The position numbers were made by a program, and so were the translations under genes. The notes beneath the pieces are model-generated. The model had not been told where the DNA came from. It saw only the letters and a list, made by a program, of their open reading frames with translations, and searched no databases. Shown piece after piece: positions 44,301 through 57,564 of a stretch of DNA of 64,000 nt (positions within the stretch are counted from its first letter, which is position 1; each line of letters opens with the position of its first letter). Source of the stretch: Lomentospora prolificans (Eukaryota; Ascomycota; Sordariomycetes; Microascales; Microascaceae); assembly GCA_029532625.1 (NCBI GenBank), contig JARFXM010000004.1:1860001-1924000 (forward strand), written 5' to 3'.

Positions 44301-47300
44301 ACTCTCACTGATTCGTTCATTTGACAATTGCCGAGGCAAAGACTAAAAGTCGTGAGCTCCTTTCAGAGACACACGCGCGAGCGCACACGCACTCGAAGGG
44401 AACTAGGATCCTTGCCCTGATCACCAACCACCGTCGACCACCGCCATTCCTACGACACTAGGATTAATAGGGGGTTTCGCCTTTTTTTCCTTTCTCCTCA
44501 CAGCCACCCGCCGTCGGTTTCCCTTGATTCTAGCGTACCAGTAGTTTTCGTGTTTCGTTGGTGGCAGTTGCTCAAGACGTACGTACTAGCACCATTGGCG
44601 TGAGAGGGAACTTTCCCGTGCACTCTTCTAGCGTCGTCTTGAAAACAGGGATCTGCCACGAGGACCGACGCTGCCGAGACCCCTCTTCATCTCCGAGTTT
44701 GCTCTTATCAGCTGATGAAGCACGTTTTTGTCTGATGGGAAACCCTCACGCAAGGCCAGCAACTGCAAGGACAATATGAAAAGGGTTCCTGGTGATACTA
44801 TTTGTAAAGGTACAGTACATATGTATTCCTTTCAATTGGCGTCGTACTTAATACTTCCCTCTCGCCCGACTCTTTCGGTAGGCCACCCTTCAAGAAGAAG
44901 GTTGAAGCACACAGGATGGCTAAGTAACGGTGAGACGATCGGGGCCTCTTTCGGGCCACTTGTCTCACCCTCAAAGTCTTGTCTCTAGTGTTGTCCTCAA
45001 TATCGCGAATGTAGACGCGTCTGGACCAAGTCATCCCGGAACTGTCCGCAGGTAATATCCCAATGTTACCTCATCATCGCTGTTCGGAGCGTCTAAGGGT
45101 TGTGGTTGTAACAATGGGCGCGTCCTAGGAGAGCTGGTATTCCTAGACACGCCGAAACCTTCCTTTCCATCGAGCTCTTTCTGGAGTCGCGCAGCGTGAA
45201 GTTGTGACATGAATATACTCCTAATGCGGCCGAGAAAGGTATGGGCATATAGGTCGTCACAGCATGGGCCAATTCAAAAATGCATTGTTCGAATAGCTGC
45301 TGTTCTCTTTTAGCACTAGCACTACGACATGCGGTGTGTGCAGACCGAAGGGAGTGGCGTAGAGGAGAGGAATGCCAGCGTTGCGGCAAAGTAAAAACGG
45401 TAGATTCGGCCGATTGACGGGAATAAAGGGCCTCGGAGAGGATCAACGTTGCTTCAGGGTAAGGGTTAATAGGAGGATGCACAGAAGTACTCGACCCGGT
45501 CAGCTGTTCTTGGTCTCGACAAAGCACTGTATCGAGGTACAAGCACTCCTGGTGCAGTCGTGACAAAGCTCTGGTACATGTGTCAACTCGTTTAGGCAAC
45601 ACAACCCGGAACCAGCGTACTTGTACCAGTGTTCCAAGGCGCATCTGTGGACTAACGGAAAGCACAACCCGTCAACCAGAGTCAATTGCAAGGACCACGC
45701 ACGCACAAGGTCCTGAAGAACTGATGCATCCTTTCTGTGCTAAGACAATGGTCTGCATCAGGAAGCGAGAAGGAGCCAGGCGAATGTCCGAACCTCCCCT
45801 GAGTCTGACTCGAGCGCACTTGCGCGTGAACTCGCATCAGTTGGATCGAGGCGGTGCCTAGACGTTCGGACGGGCTGTGCGCTCCGAAGAGTACCACTGT
45901 TGCGCGCATTTGATCGTCTTGTATACTATTGCCGGTCCTCGACGGTGGCAAAACTGTGTCCTGGTTGGTATATGGGCGCGCTCGAAAGAAAATCACTTGG
46001 TCTCGCGTCCGGTAATATTATGGATGGTGATAATACCCTGGAACATACATTGGAACGAGCCAATGGAGCGCACAAACTTGTCATTTTTGGGGCGCCGAGT
46101 TTCCTGCACACCGCGAATCAATGATGTCAGCAAGGGAAGATCTAATTTTACTGGGCTCGGGCTCCGTTCATTGTTTGGTGCGGTTATCGGACACCACGAC
46201 CATAATATGTTAATAACAAGTCAACACAGACAGAGGGCGCTTGCTTTCTGGACTTCGCAATCAATGGATGTGCAAACTGGTCGGGCCAATCGTGGCGTCC
46301 TGAACATAAGATCACCAAAATAAGGGTGCCCGTCGCGAATCAAGGAACCTGGGCTCTTGGTGTGGTCCATGAGTGCACTATTTTTATGTTCCGTCGCCAA
46401 ACCCCTGGTTTGTACCCGCTCTTTTGAACCCCGAGATGGCGAGATGGCGTCCGTCAAATTAATTACGCGACGCACCGTTGCTGTGAAAGGCTCCCTGCTC
46501 CGAGCTCTGCCATATCCTTGTTTGGGGAGCCTTTCTAGAACATGGGTGGTTCCTGAAATGGACGTGTCGCGTCCAAATCTTTTGCGAAATCACCCCCCTC
46601 GCAAGCTTGGCCCGAATCCCCTAAACGCACATACCGCTCTTAGGCCCAGGATGATGGGGGGTTTTTTCGTCGCCTACACACGAAATCTCCCTCCACTTGT
46701 TCATTGTTTGTGATGGTGTCGAATCCACCGAATCCATCATCCTCAGTCAATAACGTAGGGCAGAACCCACCTAAAAGGCTGACGTGCCACAGCAGCTGCA
46801 TAATAGCGGGGCGAACATAACGTTGATGCCCGCAGTGCACGCCAGAAGCATCCACTACACCACCATACAGTACAGTATCCGTGTGCACCGCGTGGATAAC
46901 GGCGCCACCAAACCAGGGGATGTCAACAGAACCAAAGTGGTGCCATCAAGGGAACCGGGTTTTACCCACATGCTGGGAATGAGACTAGGGTGCATGTATG
47001 CTTCGTGCAGTCTTAACCCTGAAATTACTGGGGGGGAGTTAATATGGAATGATCGCAGGACTGGCGGAATATCAATCCTCGCGTCAGCGCCATGAGATAC
47101 AGGCGTCATCCTCTGCTCCTTATTGTCTCGCATTTACTGTATAAAAAGGAATTTCCGAGACGCGCGAATGGGGACGGTTAGGGGGAGCGCAACAAAGCCC
47201 ATTCGCGGCTCACTTTTCTGAGGGAAACGCGTCTGTTCGCTGAGCATGAGCAGCCCGTATGTTAACACGAATTGCGGGTTTTCCGTCGCGCTCGTGGGTT

Positions 47301-48985
47301 CGAATAAAATATCCCACAGTAAATCTGTTGAAGACTTCCGTAACCACCGAAGGATCGGCGGTACCGAGTAAGAGCTCGGTTGTCGACCGCGCAATCCGCA
47401 ATTGTTCCCTCCTTGGATGTATACCGTTTGGGGTCTGCCTCGTCTATACTTGTGGATTGCGAATCGAAAGAAGAGACGAAGCTGGATTACAACGTTTGTT
47501 GCACCCCTTTAGAATAGGAACCAAGACTCGTAATATTCGAGACTGGGCTTTCAGGCCCCTGCTTGTCCCTGTTGACCCCTCTGTTAGTCGCGCTTTTACC
47601 TTGCGCGAGAAGTGACGTTGCGATTGTTTTATCAATGTTTCGATATGTCGGGTCGTCTCTAGTATGGGGCGCCGTTAGTGGAGAACTTGTCGTGCACGTA
47701 GCAGAACCTATTACACTAGATTCGTTTTGTCGATCGCCTCGATTTCGACGAGGGACCTCTGTAACTCTGCGCTAAGCATGGATGCAGGAGCTGGTTCGCG
47801 CTCCTTAGGATTTCCTCTGCACTCCAACCACCCGACTTTCGTGATACCAAGTCCATTTCACCACAGGAAGAAATCCTGCCAAGAGGTGCCAGAAAATAGA
47901 GATCAAGGGTACTTGCTGGCTACGAGACACCGATCGGACAGACAACCCCCTTTCTGGCAGTCGCTACACGGCGCTCCAGTGCTCTCGGGTTTACTTTGGA
48001 CAACCTCTCCCATTCGATACACCATATGAGGGGATTATCGCAAGGTTGCGAAGGTTGCGTTCGTTTTCGTGCAGCGCATGGCACGTCAAAGCCTCCCACA
48101 CGTGTTTGGTGATGTCTTGGTGCCAACTACTAGCTTCACCGTGACAGAGGGGGGCACTAGGGTTAAAGTTCGGAAGCTTGAACCGATGATAGTCTCATGG
48201 GAAGAGCGAGGCGATGTATTACCTAGCGAGATACTTGCTCAAATGTCGACAGGAATATACTTACTGATCCTCCACCGCTGGCCTTTTGCCCATGTTGTAT
48301 AACAGCACGTTTGAGAGTAATGATTTGTCGAAGGAGAGTAAACACTATCCATTGATGTCACCTCCCTAATAATAATCAGTCTTACCACCATCACCACCCC
48401 TATTCCGCAATCCTCAAGTATTGCAAAAGTACCATTACAAGACTGTGCGAACAGACGATACTTTCTGAATTGGCGCCTCCTCTGCTGAAATACATGTAGA
48501 CTACATTGTCTTCTGAAGTATGCTTGTTGCAGGCAATACTTTTCGCTGGAGCAATGAAAATCAGTTGAACGGTGATTTCGGCAGCCACCTGCAAGTTAGT
48601 CGAAGGCGTGCACCAACCTGAGAAGTCGTATTTGGCAATTGCGATATTGTAGTAGCACCTCTCGAACTAGTCGTTCTCATAGCAGCTTGCTCGTATCATT
48701 TCTTCTCTGCAGTGACGGAGCAGAGGCTCGAATAACGATCACAGAGGGGCCCGAGATGGATATTTTGTCTTACATCGAGATCCCGGCCTTATAATGCGAG
48801 GTATTACATGTATATGCCGGACAAGTGTGGATGGCATGGCTTCCAGCGGGCTTCGAGATGGCTGAAAAGTGGACATGGTAACGGGATCGATGGAGCGGAA
48901 AGTGTGAGGCGCATGATCGAGACTATCCTCTGTAGTATCAAAGTACTCGTGAAGGACAAATAGCTGGGCCTGGCCGACGCAACAG
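38318..48985. other. Long gene desert
   Basis: 10.7 kb without a supportable gene. The first few hundred bases are the MRPL4 promoter. Several T-runs (41146-41157, 41286-41297) and an A-rich run (42438-42453) occur, plus a TACTTCGTA word at 44211. A 130-codon frame at 43411-43803 (+) has a protein-like charged composition (LLVQILQQGIRPPLKEEQ) but no ATG and no known domain. Other frames up to 190 codons (e.g. 45093-45665, -) look accidental. Confidence 0.5.
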
Positions 48986-49004
48986 TACTTCGTACTACGA
49001 AGTA
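48986..49004. repeat. 19-nt palindrome TACTTCGTA-C-TACGAAGTA
   Basis: Perfect 9-bp inverted repeat with a one-base centre. The arm sequence recurs singly at 6906, 44211 and (inverted) 63574. It could be a binding site, a hairpin or a transposon footprint. Confidence 0.8.
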
Positions 49005-52000
49005 GAAATCCGTGCGTACGCCCACTCCTTACGAAGAGTGGGGGTGTAAATGGTAGCCGGCGGAATAAATCCAACACGAATACGCACCTGCCTTGATCAT
49101 TTCCAAAACTCCCATTACACTGGAGGAGTAGGCAAAGTGCGGGAAAAGAAGAACGGGTTTGCCTCAAGGCGCCTTGAAGGAGGGAGTATCTTCGACCGAC
49201 TTCGAAGGCCGAGAGGAGCAGATATTTCTTTGCCACTCCTCGACGCTAACTGATAGGTTCGGACTCTCGGAGTCTTTGGTTAGTCTGAACCTATCAAAGT
49301 AGTCTCGTCAATCTAAACGTCATCTGGACGCTTCGCCCATGCCGGTTTCTGAATTCCTCGAAGCAGAAAGACAAACAGGGTTGTATCGTACTTCCTGCCG
49401 AGGTATGGCACGGTGCACAGGCCCTGAGAAGAGCGACACGACTGGCAGGACCAACTTCCCACACCCCTTAGGGACACAGTGTGGGACGCTGTGGCAGAGT
49501 TGCCCGATGCTGGCGCGCAGGATTTGGGCTGCCAGGAGCTGGTCCTGGCAATACTTGTGGATTCCAGGCCTGGCCTCACCTTGGGAGACCCTTGTCCGAT
49601 CGAAGATCCCATGCAAGCCTCCCTCCTCAAGACACCACCATTTTAGCCTGCGAGGCCAAACAGTGCATTTTCTTCCTGGACCTTCATGCATCGGCGACTT
49701 GTGTGCACCTGCAGTAGGAATATCAACGCCGCCAGCTGTGAGCTGGTTCCACCCGATAACTCGTGCATCAGTGGAGCGGAGCTGGCGGGAAGCTCCCTTG
49801 ATAATACAAGAAAACAGCGATGTAAAATGAGATTGTGGCAGTTTTGCATAGCGACCGTACTGAATTATTGACTGACAAAACCTTCCTGCCTACCACCCAT
49901 AACTCCTTCTGCAGCGGTTCATATATCTTCATCTTCCCAGGCCCCCCACCTTCTGCTGATCAGAGAGGTCGTGCTCATGGGTTAATTAATTGGAGGGAAG
50001 AAGCCAATATTCCTGGGCTTTGGTGTCCATCACGTCGCCAGACAAGCCAGGATTGGACACGGAGTCTGCCTAATGGGTGCGAGTCCGGATGCAGCTGCCA
50101 CATGGCAACGCCCTTCCCTGGTCAATTGTACCCCGCTTGGATAGGGTCAGCAAGCTGGCTTGCTATTGTTCAGCTTCAGTGTGCTATTGAAGCCGTATTG
50201 AGTTATCCACGAGCTTAGAGGCAAGTCGAACGCGGACCGCGAGGCTGCTTATCGATACAGCCAGCCCAACAACGAATAGTTCGATGTCAGAGCATGCGAA
50301 GGGACACAGCACCTTGGTCAAGAGCCTGGGGGTCAAGAATCCCCAAACGCGAGTTACAAAAGACAGCTGTGCAATCGAGCTTCGAGTCTGGTATAACATC
50401 TGCGGACGACCACTGAATCGTAAGTCTGGCGCCTCTCCAACTCCTTTGATGTCCCATCTTGTTTCCCCACCAAAGCCTGATTGTCTCGGCTTGTCAAGGA
50501 CACGATGGCATCTGTCGCGTATATCCGTTGTCTACGAGGTATGCTCTCCAAGCATACTGACAAACCGGCTACAGTTACGGCCTGGCCAAGCGCATGGCCG
50601 ATCGTGGTATGCGCGCTGGTACCTCAAACACGAGCGTCTAGCCTCCAACCGAGCCAGACATGATGACGAAACGTGGGCATTGAGACAACTGTGCTATTGC
50701 GTCTGCTGGGATGGCCCATGGCATTCTCTGAACGGACTAGCTCGAACCCTATCGGCCTGCGCGTCTCAAGGGTTCAACCAGCATGTAAGGGGAGAATGAC
50801 GCGAATCTGAGCGAGCGCTATTCAATATCCCGCCAGTTTGTGCCGAGCTGTTGTCCGTCACAAGGCATAGTAGTTGAGCAGTGTCCTCCACTAGGAATAC
50901 CGACTATCGCTCCCTTTGCAATGCGTCTTACTATTAGATACTTGTTGTAAAACCTTTGGTTATCAAAGGTATGCCCGAATCACGCTAGAGTACTCTCATA
51001 CCCGGCGTCTGTTAGTCCTTGCCCACTAGTTTCGGAAATGCCACGAGCCTTTTCTCGTCCATGCAATGCGGTCTGGATGGTCTGAGAAGTAATGGTCGAC
51101 TTCAATTTGACGTGACTTCGTCCTCGCCGCTGACCGTACTGTCGGAGGAACGGTTCAGGGGGCTCTGCTCCTGCCCTTTGATTTCAACCACCCCAGTCGG
51201 CCGTTCTCTCGCTGATACTTGTGCATTGAAGACGGAGACGCGCTCCCGTAAACTCCTTTCGAGGTCCAGAATACTTTGGTGAGTACCTTCTGGGCACACC
51301 TTGGCGGCTCGGGAGGGGGAGATTGCCGTACTGTGCACATTTCGAGTCAAGCAGGACGAGAGTACGTCACCTCACCACTCGACCTCGGACCATTTCCCTG
51401 ATCCAACTTTTCCGTTGTTCCGGGTGTCGATATAACCAATCCCTCCATCTCAATCCAAATTCCCTCTCTCGTATTAATAGGGCGAAAAAAAAAAGTATCC
51501 TCGAACATAGCGCCGTCACACCGCGCCCGGTTACCACAAGCTTTGGATGCCGACGACGGGCAAAGAAAAACGACTAAATCAAGTATCAACTAACCTCAGT
51601 GATACATGTCCAAGAAAACCAACCCCCCTAGGCGCACTTTCTTATTTTGTACATGCAATCTACGTAATTGCAGGACGGCCTGGGTCGGCGTATTCCATTG
51701 CCCGGCATAATACTATTGTCTAGTGTAGGTGTCTATAACAATACTAGTGGTTACAACTCTCAAGAACCTTCCACCAACTTCAGATTCTCGGGACTGGGAA
51801 GCCTGAGTGCGTAACCACATCCTCATTCCACCCGAGCGGAGGATGGGCGTCGTCCACGAGTACGAGGGTACTTGAAACAAATAAAAAAAAAAAAAATATA
51901 AAAAATAAAAAAGTACAGTACAAACGCACATTTGGAGAAGGTAGCCGGCGAATTGCGGTTGCCCTGCACCCTTCACCGTCACAGTATGTGTACCAGGAGC

Positions 52001-52640
52001 AATGTATGTACCCTGCTACGCCAGTCCAAGTCGCAGAAGTGTTCAATATTATAGTGTATCGCATCCGCTGGTACACAGAGCAAGGTACAATGCTAAGATT
52101 AGGGCGCCGCTAGTGGAGGCTTCGGAACGAAATGGGCTGGGCGAAAAAATTCGAATGGGCAAAAAATAAAGCTGCCGTCTTGTCCCCCACCACGCTCGAC
52201 GGAAGGCGGGTGCGTGGACGCTTCTCATCCGAAGTGGCGTGGTACATCCCCTAACGTGTCAGAAAGGTCACTGTTTTCCTCCTCGGTATTATTACTCTTT
52301 CTCCAACAAAAGGCATCCACCCCCCAGTACTTGGCCAGAGCGACAAAACTTCCTACCTCTTCTCCGATCTCTGTCCCCACTCACCCACCAGGCCCTTTCC
52401 AGCTTTGACGGGATCCAGAACTTCACATCTCCCACTGCTCGAGCTTCACACTTTCTCAAAGAAAACTGGTATTCAGAGAAGGTGTTGTTGTGTGGGAATA
52501 GAATATCCTCTGCTCGAGGACAAAGGTTCGACAGAAGACTTGGACTTTCTTGGCTATCCGTGGCCGAGGGTGAAAAAAAATTGCTGAAGTATATCCAAGG
52601 TTCAACCTGAGGCAAACACTCGCGCCGCGAACTTTCGTTA
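49005..52640. other. Gene desert, distal part, with one gene-like scrap
   Basis: 3.6 kb with no confident gene. At 50284-50640 (+) a frame reading ELRVWYNICGRPLNR is followed by splice-like signals (GTAAGT at 50420; TCAAG near 50500; GTATGC and CTGAC...CTACAG around 50540-50573), after which YGLAKRMADRGMRAG appears before a stop. It may be a decayed multi-exon gene, family unknown. A/T homopolymers lie at 51885-51911. Confidence 0.35.
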
Positions 52641-53229
52641 CTCCTTCTCCTTGCACTTTTTTTTTTCCCTTTTTTCTTTTTCTTTTTTTCTTTTTGCCCT
52701 CTCCCTTCTACTTTCCCGTTTCTAAAATTCGATACCTCCGCCACTTCCACGTTGTGGGTTCGAAAGGCCAGGCCGAGCTTTCCCCATTCGCGCGTACTGT
52801 ACCTGACAGGAACGGTCCTCCCACCCAAAATAAAAGGATTTGAGACCCAGTTCTCCACTCAGACCCTTCCACCTACCCCATCATCCCACCACACGCATCA
52901 CCACTTTTTTCTTAGAGCCTCATCAACAGAGCTCTATACCAGGTTTCGATCATCCAGGACGGCGAATTATCTGACTACCGCCTGGACGTCCGTGTGATCT
53001 GAGAAGGCAGCATTTAGTTCCTTGAGGCTTGTGATCTTGTCAATTTGTCTCACCTGGATCCAGTGTCGACCGCTGGTCAGGTTGTGTCCGACTTCGAATT
53101 CAAAGAAATTTAGTTCGCTTGGACGAAAAAGGTTTTCGAAGCGAACAACTCTGCAAGGCATCTCACCACCTATTGGAGTCGACACACCATCGCTCCAATT
53201 TCTCCAACAGCACCTCGATAAGGCGGATT
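52641..53229 (+). promoter_or_regulatory. CT-rich 5' flank of the C2H2 regulator
   Basis: A pyrimidine tract (about 52653-52706) made of T-runs separated by C's, followed by about 500 nt without a start in the regulator's frame. Pyrimidine-rich leaders of this kind commonly precede the transcription start of long-leader fungal regulator genes; the transcription start itself cannot be read here. Confidence 0.45.
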
Positions 53230-56200
53230 ATGGAAGGATCTCATTACTCGCCTGATGGTTTAGCTTCTTCGAGTGCCACCGCCTATCCTTCACCTAGTAC
53301 CCGCTCTAGCACTGCGCAACCCGAACAGCAGCAGCAATATCACAACCAAGTCTTGCCGCCTATTCTCGATCAGAACAAGAACAATCACGCCTGGAAGATC
53401 ATGTACGCAGGTAGCCACGCTCAGCCGCCTCACGGCCAGGCAAACCCCGGCGCCGCGGCACCCAGCTCCAACCTTCCAAGTTATCACCAGCAGACAACTC
53501 AGGCCTCCTCGAGAGGTCCGGCGTATGCAATGTCCGGCCCTCCGTCGTTCCCATCCCCCCACGCTTTCAGTATGCCTCAGACAACCCAGGCCATGTCACA
53601 CCCTCAGCCTATAGCGCCTGCTCCTCCCGCCGGACGCGGAGCGCCTGTGTTACGCCCTATGCCTGGTGTTATGAACCAGCAAGGCGTCATGGGAAACCCT
53701 ATGATGCAGCAGGGCCCCGGTTTGCAGGAGGGCGAACAGCCAACTCACGTTGTTGGTAGCCAGGGGCGCCGTGGCATTCTCCCTAGCGCCCCCGGCCGCG
53801 TTCCTGTCGGCCAGGTCAATAGCAAGGGCCAAATAACGCCTGTAAAAGATGCGGATGGCAAGTTCCCGTGCCCACACTGCACCAAGACTTATCTTCATGC
53901 AAAGCACTTGAAGCGCCATCTCCTACGGCGTAAGTTTACCATCAACCCGAGCGTATCTGTTTTGCGCAGGAAACGAGCAGGTTTTGTAGTATGCCTCGCC
54001 GGAGATTATGCTAACAAAGTTCTTCAGACACCGGCGACCGTCCCTACCGTTGTGTGCTCTGTAATGATACATTCTCTCGCAGTGACATTCTGAAGCGCCA
54101 TTTCCAAAAGTGCTCAATCAGGAGGGGCAACCCTGCCGGAGTTACGCATCTCTCACTCCCTCAGGCTCACGTCAAGAAGAGCCAGCCCCCAGTGCAAAAG
54201 GCCCCTGCGCCGGTCGGCATTGAAGGCGATCTCAACCACCTCAACGGCGGTCTCGGAAACATGCCTGGTGATGGGATGTCTCATGGGTACCCAATGGTTC
54301 CTGTGCCCGAGGGCTTGCCCAACCTTGCCAATGACCAGAGTCAGATGCAACGATCCAACATGAGCAGGATTGAAAGCAACGGAAGCCAAGATCGTCAGGG
54401 TATGGCGGCTCCTGTCATGGGCTCCGCTCCGGGCCGCGGCTATGAGCAGCATTATGCCAGTAATGTCGCTGGTTCGATGGCCAACCAGCCGATGCAGGGA
54501 TACAGTATGCCCCCGGGCCAAAACGGAATGCCTATGTATGCGGGCGGGTCGAACTCGAACCAGCAAGTTGACTGGAGTCAAGTGTTTCCAACTGGTGCGC
54601 AAGATTCCTACGCCAATGCCTTCCCTCCTAATATTGGTCAGACGCAGATTCCGGTCAAGCAAGAACCTAATATCGAGAACGATCGAACAGATGGGGTCCC
54701 AGGTGTTCACCCTACCGACTCGCTTTTCTTCGCCAACTATATGCCGCCAACTACGCACAACCCTTACGTCCTACTCTCCAATCAACTCCAAGCTTTCTTC
54801 CAGACACTAGCCTCAACGTACCCGAACCAACACGACCTCGACACCGCCCACTCCTTCTTCACACCCGAGAATATCAAAGATTTCCTTGACAAATATACGC
54901 ACTTCCATATCCATTTCCCTTTGATCCACGTCCCTTCTGTCCGCATCACAGAGATGAACACTGGCTTACTTGCAGGTCTTTGTTGCGTCGGAGCATGCTA
55001 CTCTGATCGAGTCTCGCCTGACCATGTTCGCGATGTTATGGATCTCGTCCGACCGGCATTCGAACAACAATCCAATCTTCTCACCAAAGATTGGCAGCAA
55101 CAAGGCTTTCCCAGCTCATTATCCAAGGATGATGTGGATGAAATGCAGGCTATCATCTTAATAGCAGCCCTTCATGTCTGGCACGGTACACCTCTTCAGC
55201 GCGAATGGGGACAGCGCAGATACGCGCTTCTTGCTGTCATCGCCCGGGACGCCGGGCTCTTGCGCATCACACCTGAATCTAGACCGTATTCCCCTCTCCA
55301 CCAACCCGGGTTTTCACCCCAGAACTTCGATGTGTCGAGTTTTGACTGGAATACTTGGGTAGAACAAGAGCGGCGGATTAGGGTTGTTCATGTGATCTTC
55401 CTCGCAGACACGGCTATGAGTCTCTACTTCAATATGACGCCTAGGCTGGACAGCTTTGAGATGAACATCCCACTTCCCTGCGATGATGGAGCCTGGGATG
55501 CGCGTGCGGATGTAGACTGTGCCGCTGCCTTGGGACTTTATGGACCCGAAGCGGCGCGCGAGAAGAGCTCGGATGGCACGCATCGGGCAAAGCAACCAGA
55601 GATGAGCCTCGCTTTGCAGGCGCTTCTCCATGGATCATATCAAATTCAACCCGGAAGGACGAATCTTTATGGCAAGTTTATTCTCATACATGCAATCATT
55701 GCAATCATTCGCAAGGCGTTGGTCGATCAAAACGCTGCGACAATGGTGAAGGAGATGGGAACGCCTCCACTACACGAATGGATGGTGAGGGACACGGGTT
55801 CGAGCGATGGGCGAGCTACCCCAGTAGAGGGTGCCGGACAACAGATACCCCTCCAAACGAGACAGGCTCTATCGACTGCGCTGGACAAATTCAAGGCCAA
55901 CTGGGACGCCGACATGGTAACCCAGTTTCCCCCTCAAATCCAAGCGAAGAATCCTCGCAGGTACGGCTTCTCGAGAGACGGTATCCACTTCTACTGGCTA
56001 GCCAAGTACATGCTCAAGCATACTCGACCCACCGACCTACAATTACCCCCTGACGGCCGATTCGCGCAAGTAATGCAGCTTTTGCGATCAGTCAAGACGT
56101 GGGTGATGACGGACGGCGCCTCTAGGGGAGAGGCTCTTGGATCTGTTGGAGATATTAACAAGGATTACGGCGTATCGGATCGTACCCTCAACATGGCGCA

Positions 56201-56282
56201 ACTCTTCACTCCTCTACCAAAAGTGGTAGATGACCCTCGGATTCCCTCTGTTAAGACCGATATCGACACAGGTATCATGTGA
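53230..56282 (+). CDS. C2H2 zinc-finger regulator with fungal transcription-factor domain
   Basis: Nuclear transcription factor; targets unknown. Exons 53230-53929 and 54028-56282 (98-nt intron, GTAAGT...CTAAC...CAG) give 984 aa. Start is the ATG before EGSHYSPDG; the frame is open upstream but without an ATG. Residues 1-205 are Gln/Pro/Ser-rich. Finger 1 is C214-C217-H230-H234, then the TGDRPY linker and finger 2 with C242-C245-H258-C262, a C2HC variant. The intron falls inside the last His codon of finger 1. A Gly/Met/Gln-rich linker (270-440) leads to a Fungal_trans-type domain (about 445-900): AHSFFTPENIKDFLDKYTHF, HFPLIHVPSV, LLAGLCCVGACYSDRV, then EQERRIRVVHVIFLADTAMS. The layout (two fingers plus fungal domain) resembles the AmdX/KLF-like group, but I do not recognise an orthologue. 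Confidence 0.95.
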
Positions 56283-57564
56283 ACACCAATCATAACGACT
56301 GTTCCAGCGGCACTCAGCTTACACAGAGATGACATTATATCTCAATCGCCGCCCATGCAAATGCGTTTATGTTTCCAATTTCTTTCTTTTCCTTATAACA
56401 TTGTTTCCCATTTTTCCACGTATTGCATTGATGGCGTTTTTTCGTCTTTAACACCCTTACCGCATACTGTTTCCATCATTACCCGCTCCAGAGCTGATAT
56501 TACCTATGATGGTGTGCTTCTACCTCTGGTGCAGGTATGATGATGGGGCATCTATGATAGGGAACGGGCCAACGACGATGGATGGGAGAGCTTGGGCGGG
56601 CCAACAATCTCGAGGGATGTTACCCACCCGCGCGCCTGCGTGTCCCAAACCTCCTTCGGCACTAGTTTGTTCACCGCGGTTTACTTTTGTTTTTTTCTCT
56701 TTGTTCCGTCTGTCAGCATTCAGAAAGGGTGGCCTCTCGAAAGAGTAATAGACGGACTCCGGGAGTTGGTACTGCATTAGACATTTTCATCAATAGAGCA
56801 GAGAGGCCCTGGCAGGGATTCATAACAGGGGCCCCTCTAGGAGTGTCACGATTTTCACGGCCGATCTTTTTCTTGTTGATAATGAGACTCGGGGTTTTCT
56901 CCCTCTCATCCTCCCTCTACCTATATATCTAGCCGCTACTCGCCCATGGCGATGGCCTTGGGAGAGTAGGATAGGTTCCTCGCAGAGCCCTGTCTGATTT
57001 GTGTGTCGTTCGGAAGATGGTAAGAAAGTTGATGTATGTCGGGGAGAAAGGAGGGATTTGATCATTTTAAAGAGTTCGATTCTTGCCTTTGAGTTGAGTT
57101 TTCTTTCGTCATCATCATCATCATCATCATTTTCATCAGATTGTCAAAACAACTAAACACGGTGCATTTTACCGACTCGCAGTGGGAGGTCATCAAAAAA
57201 GAGGAGACGAGATAGAAGGGGGGTGTATGGAGGAAACTTGCACATAGAACAGGCTGAGGACGGCCATTAGTGAGAAAGTTTAGATGTGACATTATGTATA
57301 TATATATACATACATAACTTCGCTAAGTATGGCTCCGAGTTTAACTTCGTGACGGTAACGCCTGAGGTTGATCATGATTGCGATGTTGCCAACGGCCGCC
57401 GCCATCAACAGGGATGATTCCACATGCCAATTTCATGTCATATCCAAGGCACCAACGGCCGTTTCATATAATACATGGGCCATCTTCCACCACGGCCCCT
57501 TCACTAGCCCTCAAGCACTACATTGCAACCGCACCTCGGCTCATTTGGAGGGCGGGGCAGGATC
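56283..57564. other. Convergent spacer after the C2H2 regulator
   Basis: 1.3 kb between stop codons. Holds the regulator's 3' UTR, a (TCA)n microsatellite at about 57110-57130 and an alternating TATA run at 57296-57310. No gene recognised. Confidence 0.55.

Noticed and set aside
45093..45665. 190-codon minus-strand frame
   Set aside because: No domain, irregular composition and overlapping open frames on other strands; probably accidental.
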